Assembly (NCBI GenBank): GCA_020284085.1
Contig: JACEVL010001170.1
Location: 1-64,000, forward strand
Direction of reading: 5' to 3'
Origin: Aporrectodea caliginosa
Lineage: Eukaryota; Annelida; Clitellata; Crassiclitellata; Lumbricidae
DNA length: 64,000 bases
In this document: positions 23,661 through 36,265 of the stretch, one piece after another
How the letters are laid out: each line of letters starts with the position of its first letter
Numbering within the stretch: the stretch's first letter is position 1
Translations under genes and position numbers: made by a program
The notes under the pieces: generated by a model
The model's database searches: none
Told to the model about the DNA's origin: nothing
Seen by the model: only the letters and a program-made list of their open reading frames with translations

Positions 23661-25139
23661 TTGAAAACACTTTAGTCGGCGACTGAAGTGGTTTTAAAGT
23701 GAACATCCTCTATGTTGTGGGTCTACCAATGTATCGCTAATGATTGTACCGCCCACAAAGATTGTAGTTAAGAGAGATAACGGTTCTGCTTGCAAAGCGG
23801 ACCGTCTCGTACCCGGTAGGAGGCTATGCAGATCCTCTCAGGTCGCCAAAACTCGCCATCCAGCGAAATCCCTCCGAATATCGCAACAACGAGAGAAGGG
23901 TGATAAGGGTCTGACATCAGATGGAAACTGAGGCAGGATGCAAGGCTAGACTGTTGATAGATGAGCTCTCGATGCTATGAATAGAGCTATCATGGACTTA
24001 CTATATAGGGTGAGATGATAAGATTCAGGAGAGACTTCCATTGGCCTATACGGTCGGGTAAGCGGTGGTGACTCTCTATGAAACAAAAAAAAGGTCTCAA
24101 TTGCACTGACTTCCTGGACCCTATTAGTGACAGCTTGTTGATCGATATCTTCTTGGCTCTCTTGCTGTAGTTGTGACCTATTCCTCAACTAGTAAGGCAT
24201 GTGAGGACGTGAAAGATGCCTTCTGCAGTTCGATAGAAGACGCACTGAGCTTAATTCGTGGTGACCTCTGGGAGATTTTGATGCGTCTCGGATAGGCCTA
24301 CAACTCGAAATCCTCGCAACGCGGTCGGCCTATGTTGTAGTGGTACACCCAATGATTAAACTACATACTTTCGACACCCCATGATACAATAAATAAGGCA
24401 TGTAGTCTTAGTTTATTGAGCTTACATATTCCTGAACTCCTGCATAAATTCGTCTCACTGTTTCCACAAACAATGCCATGATTAATGTTCCATGCTGAAA
24501 TAATGTGCGGACCTAGTAAATATATCTGAATAAATAATATAGAAAATAAAATTAATTAATTTTCTAAGTACTCATGCAATTGGAATGTTCACATAATGTG
24601 AAAAACACAATTGTTTGCTAGACATGCTTAGGCCTAAATCCATGCATTCAAAGATCCAGGATAATTCATATAGGCCAAGATAAATGATCCTGCAAATATG
24701 AACTATATCTAAACTTATGCACGAATATGAAATATGAAGCTAGCTTATTTTTTATTACTAGGCTACTAGTCAATGCATTTCAATGAAAATTTGATTAGTT
24801 TACATACATACATGCAGGTTCGCGGTAAGAGGCTTATAAGTATTACAATATGTAAGTTTCCATACGGAGTTGAATAATTATGAACAGGTGTTTAACCTTA
24901 ATAGCCTTCATTTGAATGAAAATTTAATGAGTTTCATACATGCAGGTTCGATGTAAGCGGCATACAAATACTAGGCCTACTGTGTGTAGGCTATTTTTCC
25001 ATACGGCGTTCAAAACGCGTCGAGGAGCAGATGTTAGCGATAAAAAAAACAACCAATCAATGAAACTTACGTGTTTTCTGCATACAAACATATGTCCCAG
25101 ACAAATGATCTGTAGGGGGCGTTGCATGAAGTTATCATA
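23661..25139. other. no gene recognised
   Basis: Unique-looking AT-rich DNA. A near-duplicated phrase ACATGCAGGTTCG..GTAAG occurs at about 24811 and 24941, about 130 bp apart, suggesting a decayed local duplication (24780-25080). Confidence 0.3.
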
Positions 25140-25340
25140 AGTTGCGTTACATTGTATTTATTAATTTATTTAGCGCCGCTCATAGCAGTGGCCATTCAGT
25201 AGCGCTCCCAGTGCGAGAACCCTTAGAGAAGAAGAAGGTTTTGAGGAGGGAGAAAGAATGCAGGAAGAGATCCAGAAAGAATAATAAAGAAGGGCATTCC
25301 ATAGGGAGGACCCAATGGTGGAAAAAGATGTAGTTTGGGT
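25140..25340 (-). pseudogene. CR1-type LINE 3' end, degenerate
   Basis: The minus strand reads SFSLLKTFFFSKGSRTGSA and then the GCGCTACTGAATGG tail; upstream, in another frame, is a degenerate I/V-G-S-LWNALP block. It parallels the 23373-23660 copy. The tail motif GAGCGCTACTGAATGGCCAC matches the common LINE/SINE 3' end. Confidence 0.5.
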
Positions 25341-25998
25341 CATAGGCATATACAGTTATGCACTGCCTAATTTTAGAGTGAAGCAAGGTAAATGACCATG
25401 CGTATGTGTAAAACATAAAGTTAGGGAAATTATAGTCACAATGACTGAATATTCTAATTTTACTTTTATGTAATTTCTATCGCGACGGTCTCTAATGCAC
25501 AAGGCATCAACCTACGGCGCATTAAAACCAAGCCGTAATCGAATCCAAATACATATATCAATGCAGCTTGCGGTAGAGAAGCAAATGAAATAGATCTAGT
25601 TAATAAGTCTCAAGTTGTGGTATGCATAGGCGATACGATGATGCATAGCAGAATCAAATAGTCAACAACAACGCCCAAGTTACGAGCATTATCAGTCAAC
25701 TGGAGTCTCCAGTTTTAAAGATCTAAGCCATTCAAATTTCTTAAGATCAAATTTCAAATGTGTAGTTCTCAGTAGTAGGCTATAAATTCCGCTTTTAATG
25801 GTTTTTGGAGAAGTTATTAATCGGTCATCCAAGGCTGCTCTTTCTCTTACAACCATGGCTTCAACGAATCCTCTTTGCCATTACTAACCAATCGGCAACT
25901 ATGAGGCAGTTTGAGAATAGTACTCGGATATCACAACGCACCAGGAACAAGTTTAATATATCATTATTACTAATCTAAAACACATACAAAAACCTTCA
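25341..25998. other. no gene recognised
   Basis: Left flank of the long direct-repeat-bounded element. No feature was identified. Confidence 0.3.
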
Positions 25999-26477
25999 CA
26001 ACTAAGGCTAGAAGTGTGGGCTTGCATGGCATTGGTTAGGCATTTATCTCTGACAGGCAAAGTAGAGGTAACCTGGGCTGGGCTCCGTCTCTGATTGGAC
26101 GGCTTCCCAGTTGCCTTCCAGGAGGCGCCCATAAAACCGGCTGCGCTTCTAGGAACGGCGCTTGTTCGGTGCCTGTTCGGGTTTTAGTCAAAGGGGTAAT
26201 TGGGGTTGGGGGTAATCTTTGGATTCGGGTTGGTGAAGCACTTCATTGTTTTATATGTAAACTTATATTATTATTATTATCATTATTGTTGACAGCGTAA
26301 CTCATAGTCAGACCGTCATCATTATTATAATAACTTCATTTGTGTGTAAACGTCATTACCTTTATAACTGTTCTCTAATGTTTTATGTTTAATTAAATGT
26401 TTAATATTCATCATGATTTATCTCTGTAGGACTTAGTCAGATTGGTAGTAATTCCCCATTGTCCATTCCGTATCCGG
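25999..26477 (+). repeat. left terminal direct repeat (LTR-like), 479 bp
   Basis: It starts CAACTAAGGCTAG and ends CCGTATCCGG, and contains ATAAAA (26131-26136), a TTATTATTATTATC run and a GGGGTTGGGGG segment. It differs from the right copy at about four bases (for example AGGAACGGCG versus AGGAACGTTG). Confidence 0.9.
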
Positions 26478-28021
26478 AGTGACTACCATAGATCCAGAGT
26501 GACTACCTGTAGTACATCTTATCAGAGTTCTCTATTAATAATTAATACACACTAGTAAACATAATATCATCGTCCAGATTAGGCTGGATCATAGTTGGTG
26601 GAGAAACGGGTTTCGCTTTATAAGTTATATAGCGCATAGTTTAAGACTCCGTAACCTAAGCTCATATTAATGTCATACTCTGATTTTAGTCGTCACACGG
26701 TTTTCTTTATTTTTCTTTAGTTCATCATTTTCTTTAATTTTTTTTACTGTTTTTGATTCGACTGGAGTGTTCACCAACCTGGATTGCATTGACATAAAAT
26801 TTTAATTGTTCTGATAATTTTTGGGAAATTTTAAGTATAGTAATTAGCTACTCTTACCGAACAAGCCGCATTTCATGCTATTCTCTTCTTAATTGTTTAA
26901 TTGCATTCGATTTTCTATGCATCGCATTAAGCCTATGCTAATTTTCTAAATTGTATAATTTTAATTTTGGGGGTCTTCTCTTATCTCAAATTTCTATTTT
27001 GATATTTGGACGATATTTAGTGTTATGTAGTTTTGTTGAAGCTATTGGTTTCCGAGCGAGTGTCTAGACTGACGTGAGTTCACGAGCCTTGTCAACCGCT
27101 TTCTACTGAGCAAACCAGGACGTTTGTCAGCGACCGTCTTCTCTCAGAGCGATTTCTCCTGTCGATGATCGTGTTCCGTTCCGCTTCCTGAGTACTACGC
27201 CTACGCCTCCGCCTTCAGGACCGCATCTGTTAGACGTTCTCTGTCGAGTGATTGGGATCAATCAATTCAATCACCAGGACCATGCAGTCATTGTCAGGAT
27301 TGAGGTAGGCTTGTTTTTCCAATTTTTTTTTTGGCTCTTCTCACGCTCATTCTCTGTTCGGATCATTACACTGCTATACATACATATTTCTCAACCATAT
27401 CATTTCTTTAGTCGTTGCTGCCTATAAGAACTGTTTTCATTGCCAGTGTATGTTTAGGCTTGATTGGTTTCAATGCATATGTCGTTTTGCTAGACAGAGT
27501 GCTTAGATATAGTTTATATAGCTCTGCTTCTTACAGTCTTCTGGAGTTGTCATCTTTCTCAGCCATATGGTTTAATTTTATAATCTGTTGTCCTTGGTTA
27601 TTGTTTTATGGCAGTTCTGTTGACGTTTCTTTGGCTTCTGCGTTGCTATGTCATTTGTGTGTAAACACACATTGCTTTAGTGGTTTTATATTTTATGTCA
27701 GGAATAATGTCTCGTTCTTTAATCAGTCTATCTTATCTCATTCTTTCTGATTTCTGTTGATTGTCTTTACTAATTCTTTCTTGTTCACTGCATTTATTTA
27801 CCTCGAATTGTAGGCCTATAGTTTGTTATACATATTGGCTTGTCTTAGACTTGTTGTGGGTTGTGTTTGACCCACGCTTCACAGAGTTTTTATAGCGCCA
27901 TTTTCATGTTTAGTTTTGCGTCAAGTGTTTAGCCTTTTCTATCTCAATTACGTGTTTCTTTCACTTGGCATACATACATACGTTGCCTTGTTGTTTAACT
28001 GCTTCATTGAGCTCTTCAATT

Positions 28022-28735
28022 ATGGAACCTTCGTCTTCCTCTGCACCTATAGTGCATGACCCCTCCACTTTTGTCTCATTTGGACCTGCTTTTTCAACAC
28101 GAAGCAAAACACTTCATAATGCTCCTTTACCCGCAAATGATCCAGCAGGAATTGAACCCAAGCTTGAGGAAGAGAATCCGTTGTCACCATCAGAAACACA
28201 AGGGTCTGGTCATTCACAGGATGAGGATTCCTTGAGGAATTTCTTACAAGGGTCCCCAAGTCCTTCACAAACTGCACAATCAGATGATGGGGTGAATGAT
28301 TCGGATTTTATTAATACACAGGGCCTTAATCAAATCAGTCCTTCTTCTCTTTCGTTTCATTCTGAGCAGATAGACAGACTTAGGACGCCATCTGTTGGTC
28401 AGACTAATTTTAGAACAGTTGAAGAAGCTACTGTGTATATGGGCCCTGCTCATGTTGTCCAGCCATTTTTCCCTCCTTCCGTTCATCATGCTGTTTCTTT
28501 CAATCCTCGGATGCCACATGTTGCATTTCCTTCAAGTCCAGCTAATGCACATTTCAATCACAACACTTTCAGCCGTTTCCCAGAATATTCTGCTAATGTA
28601 AACCCTCGCGGCGCTGTCATTTCTCATTCTCCCATTTCTTTGCTTTCAAGAAGTACAGGCAGCTTTCATTCTCTATCATCCCCATTCTCTATCATCTCTC
28701 CTTACAACCCACCGAGAGGGAACCATTACTCATAA
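28022..28735 (+). CDS. Ser/Pro-rich gag-like protein, first segment
   Basis: 237 codons from the ATG at 28022 (the frame is open upstream from 27965, but the start MEPSSSSAP fits the change in composition). The protein is disordered in character: rich in Ser, Pro, His and Asn, with an acidic stretch (GIEPKLEEENPLSPSETQ), and no membrane span or zinc knuckle. A splice acceptor (TGCTTCATTGAG) just upstream could join it to the leader donor near 27303. One stop (TAA, 28733) separates it from a same-frame segment that ends at 29440. The function is unknown; gag-like is inferred from position only. Confidence 0.45.
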   Translation: MEPSSSSAPIVHDPSTFVSFGPAFSTRSKTLHNAPLPANDPAGIEPKLEEENPLSPSETQGSGHSQDEDSLRNFLQGSPSPSQTAQSDDGVNDSDFINTQGLNQISPSSLSFHSEQIDRLRTPSVGQTNFRTVEEATVYMGPAHVVQPFFPPSVHHAVSFNPRMPHVAFPSSPANAHFNHNTFSRFPEYSANVNPRGAVISHSPISLLSRSTGSFHSLSSPFSIISPYNPPRGNHYS

Positions 28736-29440
28736 CAGCAGCTGTATTCAATCCTCCTCATACTCACACTTCTCGGTTTTCATCATCACTTCCTGGCATG
28801 CTTTCACCATTCATCACGGAAGATCATTTTACCGCCGCCAGGCACATGCCAGTTATTCACAAACCCATTTCATCCTGCTTATCAAATGGCAGACAATAAT
28901 TATTTTCCTGGCATGCTTCCCCAGGAAACCAATACTGCTCTTGCTGATAGGAAGTTTGATTTGTGTATACCATCTGTCGCTGATGGTTTCCAGTTCCAGG
29001 CGTCGGTAAAAACTGACTCCTGTAGCAATTTCAGGTCAGCTGATAGCAAGACACATGTGAAATTTATGACTCCCATTCTACCGCCTCAGGCGTCGTCTCT
29101 TGTTACGGACCATTCTCTTCCGCTACCTCCTGAGAGGACTACTCAGAGATCACAGGAAGCTAATTATCTACCTTTTAACGAACCTTTGCAAAGCGAGCAA
29201 ATCTGCTATTCTAATGCTGCTCCCATGACTTCAGAGGCTGCTTACCAGCCCACTTTTCAGCATGCACCATATACTTTCTCCCAGGGTTATCGGTTTCCTA
29301 GAAATAATGATGTCTTTAACATCCCGCACGCGTCTAGAGTTGTTAATGGATCTCGCCCATACCAGCAGCCGTTCACACAAGTGCCTCCTAATCAACAACG
29401 CTGTGCCTTTCGGTACTATAGCTCGTGCCACTTCCATTAA
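28736..29440 (+). pseudogene. gag-like protein, second segment, frame disrupted
   Basis: Codons 28886-29440 (ADNNYFPGMLPQ onward, 184 residues) lie in the same frame as the first segment. Between 28736 and 28885 another frame reads better (LPGMLSPFITED), so two compensating indels are likely. LPGMLSPFITED resembles the later FPGMLPQE, hinting at an internal repeat. Composition is again Ser/Pro/Gln-rich with no known domain. Confidence 0.4.
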
Positions 29441-31379
29441 GCTTTCAATTATATTTCCTGGGCCACTCCTTAGCTTGTCTGTTTCCAGGGGCCGTTCATA
29501 AACTTAGCAATTTATCACTGCCTCCACAGCTGGTAGACACTGTGGGCAGCTTCCATAGCAGACAACTTTTAATTATTTTTACCAGCGGTGCTCGTCTCAT
29601 TTCCTGCCCTATACAGAATAGTGTTTACCTTAGCCATTCGTCATGCATATTATTTTGGCATGCGGTTTATCTCAGCTGTCTTCGTTACTATTACTTGGAT
29701 GTAGACATCGATGCATGACTGTTTCTAACTTTTCAGACAGAATAATGCTACTAATCAATTTATTCAGTTCAGCCTCTTAATATTAACTCGTTTTCGTTCT
29801 CCTGAGACTAACTGGATTTGTTAAAGTATTTTTTTTAATAGACAAGCATGTTTATAATAGTTTTCATTACCAGTAAGTTATAGATAGTCTCCAATTTCTT
29901 TAATGGTTTTTCTACAATTCCATTTTGTCCATCATTGTCTTCTCATGGATATAATTATTTCCTTATTTAATGTTTACTATGCTTTAACACGATATATACA
30001 AAAAGTTTGTGTTTTATATCAATCTTCTTTACTAACATCATATTAACTCGTTATATAAAGATCTAGCCTATTATGTGGTGTCTGATTATTGTCTACGTCG
30101 CTAGGTTAATACATTCTATCAATTTACTACGATTTCTTTTTAACACGTAGCAGTCTTAAAATTTTTGGATTAATTAATTCTTAAATGATAGTTCAAATTT
30201 CGTGTAAGTAATTATGAGCTAAAGTGCTTGTCTGATGGTAGATTAATATTTTTGTTCCCTCTAGACAGCGTGTTACTTCGTTTTTGCAATGTTTGGTCTC
30301 ACGCATGGATATAGGTTGTATTGCGTGGTATTTATGTAGCGCTGGCGTTACTTATTCAGGATACTGCTCTCACTGTATATATATAAATAAATAAATAACA
30401 TAATATCGAAACTAACAAATAAGACAACAGAAACGTTTCTTCATCGATTTGGTTTTCTAAATACATGTAAGATTACACTAGTTACGAGAATCTTATGTGG
30501 GGTCTACGACGTACGTCAATTATAGGCTATGTTTAATTTTTCTTCACATGTTGCTGTTTGCTTTGATCATTTCATTTTTATTCGTATTCTACTTGTCATT
30601 TTTTTTTAAATGTTTGTGTATATAACTGTGTTTGTCTTTGTCTTTGTGTGGAGTTACAGTTATAACTTTACAGTGTGGTTATTTAATCACCTGTTTTTTT
30701 TTCAAAACTGCGAAGTCGTAGTTTGGCTCATAAGCGTAACCTATAATAGGACTATATGAAAGCCTAATACACAACGTTCACTGAGATAAATAACGCTCTG
30801 CTAATCAATTACTATAGGCTACTTATCATTATTTTATTTTTCTCGTGAAACTTCTTGAGTTTGTATTTTATTTTTACTTATGTCGATAAGGTTAATTATT
30901 ATTGTTGCTGTTCACGTATGGCAGTATAAACGGTATTTTAACTCATCTTAAGTTACATAAATATAGTGTATAATAACATTTAATGTGTTGTCATATAGGC
31001 TGCCTGATATCGTCAGCTACAGTTGGTCTGTGTTAGGCCTATATACTTTCACAGGTTTTCTTTTCATGCGATGCATTACGTTTTCAGTTGATTATATCTT
31101 CAAAGGTTTATGTGTGTGATTTTATTACACATCAGCTGATTATGTCTATTGTTTCATTCACAGTTTTATTATTTTAGAAAAGTTTTCAAGGCAGAGATTT
31201 GTCTTCTTGTTTTTCGTCTTACAGGCATTTTGATTTATCTTAGGATGCGATACTTTAAACTCTGCATCTTATCATTTTTAACAATGGTTATAGCTTCATC
31301 GTTTTTATATATATTTGTGTTATCCTTTGATCGTAACTATATAGTTCACGTGTTAGTGTAGTCTTTTATGTCTCTCCGC
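29441..31379. other. AT-rich internal non-coding DNA of the LTR-like element
   Basis: No frame over 100 codons and no retroviral-type domain. T-rich plus strand. Confidence 0.5.
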
Positions 31380-32330
31380 TTCCACCGATCGAATTGAGCA
31401 ACTGGGCAATCCTATCAAACATCGTCGATCATGAACGTTGACCAAGTTGTCATTGACAGACACTCCACCTGGCGAGTGCCAAGGTCAAAACCGCTTGTTC
31501 GGCTGCGAGTAAAAGGCGATCATGCTGAATCTCAAAAAGAGAAGAAAAGACTTTTCTTTCCCAGTTATCGCTCTTTTACGCAAATGATGTCATATTGCGT
31601 CGACCTTGTGCCTATATCACATACTTCGTCGGGCATTGTCGAGCTATCCATTGAGCTCTTCTTCATTACACATCTCGTGGCTCGTGTCATACTCGCTGTA
31701 CGAAGAGACAACCTTCTCGCAGCGTCACCATCATTCCTTCTTCACATCGTCCATAATGGCATGCTGGCATACGATATATGGTAGCATTGTGCGTGGCTGT
31801 CTGTCTACAAGACTTGACGCTGCAGAGCTTTCATTGACTCTGTGGTAATTTTTCAGACAGGCATGCCTATGTGATACATCAACCCACGTGACAGTTGTCA
31901 GTCATGCGTCATTATCTGTGCTGCACTATTCAACAGAGCGGTGTCTTCTCACGACGTACGCTCATAGCAGCCACGACTTCGTTAACGCACTGATAGTCGT
32001 CAGCGCCAAACGCCTGCGCCTGTCTCACACGTCACTTCAATCGAAGTATGCCGAGTCTTATGAGAAGACCTCCTTCACCCTACGTACTTCGCTGACAGGA
32101 CATTATAGCCTATATGGTTGCTATACGAAGTTACGTTATATCAGCGTTTCATCATCTCAAGTCCCCGTCCACGTTAGCCACGGGATGGCCATCTTCAACG
32201 TCTCCAATCTTCCATTACAGCGATGCCTCGACGTTCTTCCACTCCGCCTTCATTTCACCTTCGCTCGCTTCGCCTCTTGACTGCCGTTGCTCAGTACTGA
32301 TTTTCCGCGAAGAGAAGTGTTTAATTGTTA
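31380..32330 (+). other. GC-richer island inside the LTR-like element
   Basis: Compared with both sides this block has clearly more G and C and several overlapping open frames (31431-31784, 31606-31848, 31888-32280), none with a recognised motif. The frames overlap on the same strand, so at most one could be real. It contains small hairpins such as GAGCTATCCATTGAGCTC and TGACAGTTGTCA. Confidence 0.4.
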
Positions 32331-32824
32331 CAATGTTTTAGTAATATAATTATACTGACTAAAATTTAAATGCAAGTCGTGTACAAAAATGTCTATATTA
32401 CGCTTTAACCTCGAACTCTTTTTCTAGAGCTATTGTTTACGTTACCGCATCGTTTAGCAGGTGTTTTTATACCAGCATTTCTAGTTGGTTAACAAATGCT
32501 ACACACGTTTATTAAGATGCGAACTGCCTTGTCATATAGCCTAAGGTAGGCCTAATCTATTATAATTTTTATTTTTTCTTTATTAATTTTTGTGTATTAT
32601 TTTATATGTAGAGTGGTGCACACTTTAAAATTTTGTGTCTAGACAACTAGTTCTGTCAGTGAACTTATTTTGTGAAAATGGATCCAAAAATTTACGAAAT
32701 ATAACCATCTCTAGTTGCTGACTGAATAGTTTGTCTGACAAAATTTATCTACATGGGTTTTTATTAGTTTGGTTTATTAAGTTTACAGTTTAATTAAAAG
32801 CTCTTTCATTGATTTCATTTTAAT

Positions 32825-34051
32825 TATCGCTCTGCGGCGATAGTCTATTTATCAGGAGCGCGATACAACTCATTGTATGGAGTTTATGTTTAACTAGCAG
32901 CTTATAAACTCACGATTTTAATGACTTATTGCCAAATTATTTTATTTTATGCTGTGAGTTTATATTGTCTTTTGTCGATTTCATATGCTATTTTATTGAT
33001 TTTCATGACTGACTCGTCATATTCGTGTTTTTTTTAATTGCTTCATTTTAACGACACTAGGCCTATGTATATATTATCATGTGTCGCTATTATGTCTGAT
33101 TAATAATTATTATCAGAAGTTTTATTGACTAGTAGTCAAAACTTAATGACTTACCATTTTTACAGATTGGTTGCTTTTATAATCGCGCTTTTATAACTGA
33201 CGTCATGTACATATATTACGATAGCCTATTTAGTATTTTCAAGTGATATGACTAGAACAGTCATCATCGTTTGACTAATTTAGTAATTCAAGTACAGGAG
33301 TAGATTAAGTATCGTTGTTTCTTAGGACGTAATCGTCTAAGTTTTGCTGGCATCGTCAGCGTGTGTAAGTTTCATTTTGACTATCAGTCAGGGTGATGTT
33401 CGTCGCTTTACAGCAGAGTCGATGGTAATGACTATCAGTCATATAGTGTTTTAATGACAATCTGTCATGTGTGTGTGTAGGCCTATCTAGCCTAGCGAAC
33501 TTAACGTATTCTAGTCTAAACGTTACGTGCAGATTTATACCACTAGTCTATAACATTCAGTACTAATTAGTACGCATTGACTAAGCATGCATATAATTAT
33601 TACGCATTAGCAGAATGCCTTCTATTTACTAACGTTCGATCAACGAACTAATTTTTATACGTTTACTAACGAACATTTATCGATCTGATTATTTTTATTT
33701 ACAGGGCTGACGTCCCTATAGTTCGAGCAGCGAACATATTTAGTTAACGTTATTCGATTTTGTTCAACGAACATGTTACCATTAACATATTTGCAGATAA
33801 TTGTTTCTAGTAGTTTAGCTCAACGAGCTTAGTGTTGCGAAGTTTATTAAACTTTGTAGTGTATGGATTTTCGTCCATAGCCTAGTTTCGCACTTATCAA
33901 GTGGCGATGTATAGTAAGTTTTTTTTATATATAGGGCTATCAGTCCTTTTATCTAAGTAATGTCTTCATGTTTTGTATACTAGTGAGAAGGAGTTCTTCT
34001 TCTGTGTAGCGAGTCGTTTTGAATTCTCAGTGCAGAGAGTACTTAGCACTG
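32825..34051 (+). repeat. hairpin-dense non-coding tract
   Basis: About twenty short perfect inverted repeats lie in 1.2 kb. Examples: TATCGC..GCGATA (32825-32842), TTGACT-AGT-AGTCAA (33125-33139), ATGACT-AGAAC-AGTCAT (33248-33264), ATGACT-ATC-AGTCAT (33428-33442), ATGACA-ATC-TGTCAT (33454-33468), GTTCG-ATCAA-CGAAC (33634-33648), GTTCG-AGCAG-CGAAC (33721-33735), AGCTC-AAC-GAGCT (33817-33829), TATGGA-TTTTCG-TCCATA (33862-33879), CAGTGC..GCACTG (34028-34051). Loops are mostly 3-6 nt, often ATC. Arms differ in sequence, so this is not a simple tandem repeat. Confidence 0.7.
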
Positions 34052-34499
34052 CCGTTTTTAAATGTTTAATTTGGGATATTTTGGCTTAGTGGGTAGGTTA
34101 TGGTCTAAACAGTTCATCCTTATCTATCGCCATAGTATAGCGACCCTAAGCAAGTTGCTCACCCACACTTGTTTGTGAAGAGGAAGTGGCAAACCCTTCA
34201 CTCATTTCATGTCCATCTGGTGTAAAAGCCTCGACCTGTTTTAATGCAGATTTTATATCATCATCATCATCATATTTTTTATGTCGTGTAGTTCAACTTT
34301 CATGTCTCAGTGTTTGCCAGATTTCTGTTGTTTAATTACGATTATAAGTCGTTTTAGTTACTTTTAAAAGGACTATATACTCTATTTTTATCAATATGTC
34401 ATAGACTGCATTTTAATATTTTATTGTCACTGATATTACAAATATACATATATTTCATTAATTTTTGGTTTATAACTTAATTCTCGACTTGCGTGTTAT

Positions 34500-35380
34500 G
34501 AGTCATGACGTTAGGTTTTCACTCATCCTGTGTTTGATTAGCGTTGAGTATGTAATCTTTCCGGTGTGACTCATATTATTTCAAGAGCTATCGTCAGCAG
34601 GTATACCTCCGATAAGCATATTTTTACTAGTTAAAGTCGTGCCGATAAGCGTACGCATATTATTTTTAGGCTATTTTATTTACGAGTCACATGGGTCAGG
34701 TTTGTGCAAAACATGCTTTCTTTCACCATGGGGTGTAAAACTTCGTGTTACGGCACATTGCATTTGGCAAATTACCAAATTCACCTTAATTTTGTTATGA
34801 AATTTTATGACTTCATACAAGTCGTGTTTTATAGATTCTTTTATAGCTTACTCCATGATCTATCACAGATTTTTGTTTCAACATTTAAATCATATTATTC
34901 ATATTTTTTTCATTTACTATATCTATAGCAGGTCATAGTTTATCTCGTAAGTCTATGTTTTATTTGTTTGGTATACAAGTGTTAACCATGTCTTTGTTGT
35001 TACATCGGATCGTGTTAATGCATGTTGATCATGTTCGTTATGGTCATTTTATATTAGTTAAGTGTTGAGTGTTCATCTTACTATTGTGACTTACTTTATT
35101 TCGTGCTCGCATATGAAGGTTTACCTCGCAGCAGCAATTGTAGTTTGTAGTTAAGCCGTGCCGAAAGCGCATGCAAAGCAATCCTGTTTCAGGTTTCTTT
35201 CCGTTATTACGGGTTATTTACAGTTTTTATCTATTATTTTATAAGTCACTTGGTTGGATTATACAATACATGCTTTCTTTTATAATTGATTTCATAAACG
35301 TTCATACAATTGCATTTCACAATTCTTATTTTACCATCCTAAGATGTTGTTTCAAGACCATGTTTTTATGTGTTGTCTAA
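34500..35380 (+). repeat. degenerate direct repeat, offset about 520 bp
   Basis: Two blocks share ordered words: GTGACTcAtattATTTC, AGGTaTACCTC, AGTTAAagtCGTGCCG, GAGTCACatGG and ACATGCTTTCTTT at about 34560-34730, and their counterparts at about 35080-35285. Identity is perhaps two thirds. This suggests that the internal region grew by old tandem duplication. A second pair (about 32620-32760 and 35740-35890) shares CTTTxAAATTTTGT and CTTATTTTG. Confidence 0.5.
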
Positions 35381-36265
35381 AATTACTAGGTGTTTTAACA
35401 CTTAGGTGTAAGGGTAAGATCTTTATTGGTTCAACGTTTCTTGTTGATAATCAGAATCAATATATTTTGTTTTGTGACGTATTTTATGTTATTTTGCATT
35501 TTTCATTGTCTTTATTTGCATAATCGTGTGCGTTCTACTGCTTTATTTTCCGATAGTTTTAATTTCACATTAGCAATATCTACCAAATCTAATGAATGAT
35601 AATATCATTACCTTAAATTAATTGCCTATATAATACAGTATGTTCTAGCATTCCTTTAAATAATTAATCTTGTGATAATATTTTTATTGTAAGTTTTTAC
35701 GGCAATAGTTAGTTAGTATTTTAAGATAGAGTGAGCGCTCTTTGAAATTTTGTCTTTCTAGATTTTTCAGTCTCTGAGACTTATTTTGGAAATGAATAGC
35801 GGTCGCAAAAATATTCTTTTCAAAATATATAACATCTACTTTCAGGACCGAATTAGTTTTCATCGACTTAATTTATCTATCTGATAATAATGATAAGGTC
35901 TACATTTTATTCTACAAATTCTAGTATTCCGTGCATTCTGATACATATAAAATTTAATTTTGAGGTCATAGTTTGCTTTTGCTCATTATTCGTACTTTGG
36001 AGTTCAGTAGCGAAAATGTTTGCTACATCGCCATACATTTTTATTGTATAGTGTTTCACCACATCTATTTAGGGGGGGCTCTGTTATTTTTCTGGAATAT
36101 ATATTAGCAAAATCAGGAGATTTTTGGTTCTTGACGGACGGGAGGAATATCATGAGGCTAGATTCTTAATATAGGCTAGATTAATGGATTAAAGTATAGA
36201 TAGGCTTACTGGAATGATAATAACGTATGAATATATAGTAGTTGTTGGGTTAGGCATTACAAGTC

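Noticed and set aside
27415..27750. 111-codon hydrophobic frame
   Set aside because: It lies in a T-rich stretch between the leader donor and the gag-like start; hydrophobicity follows from base composition.
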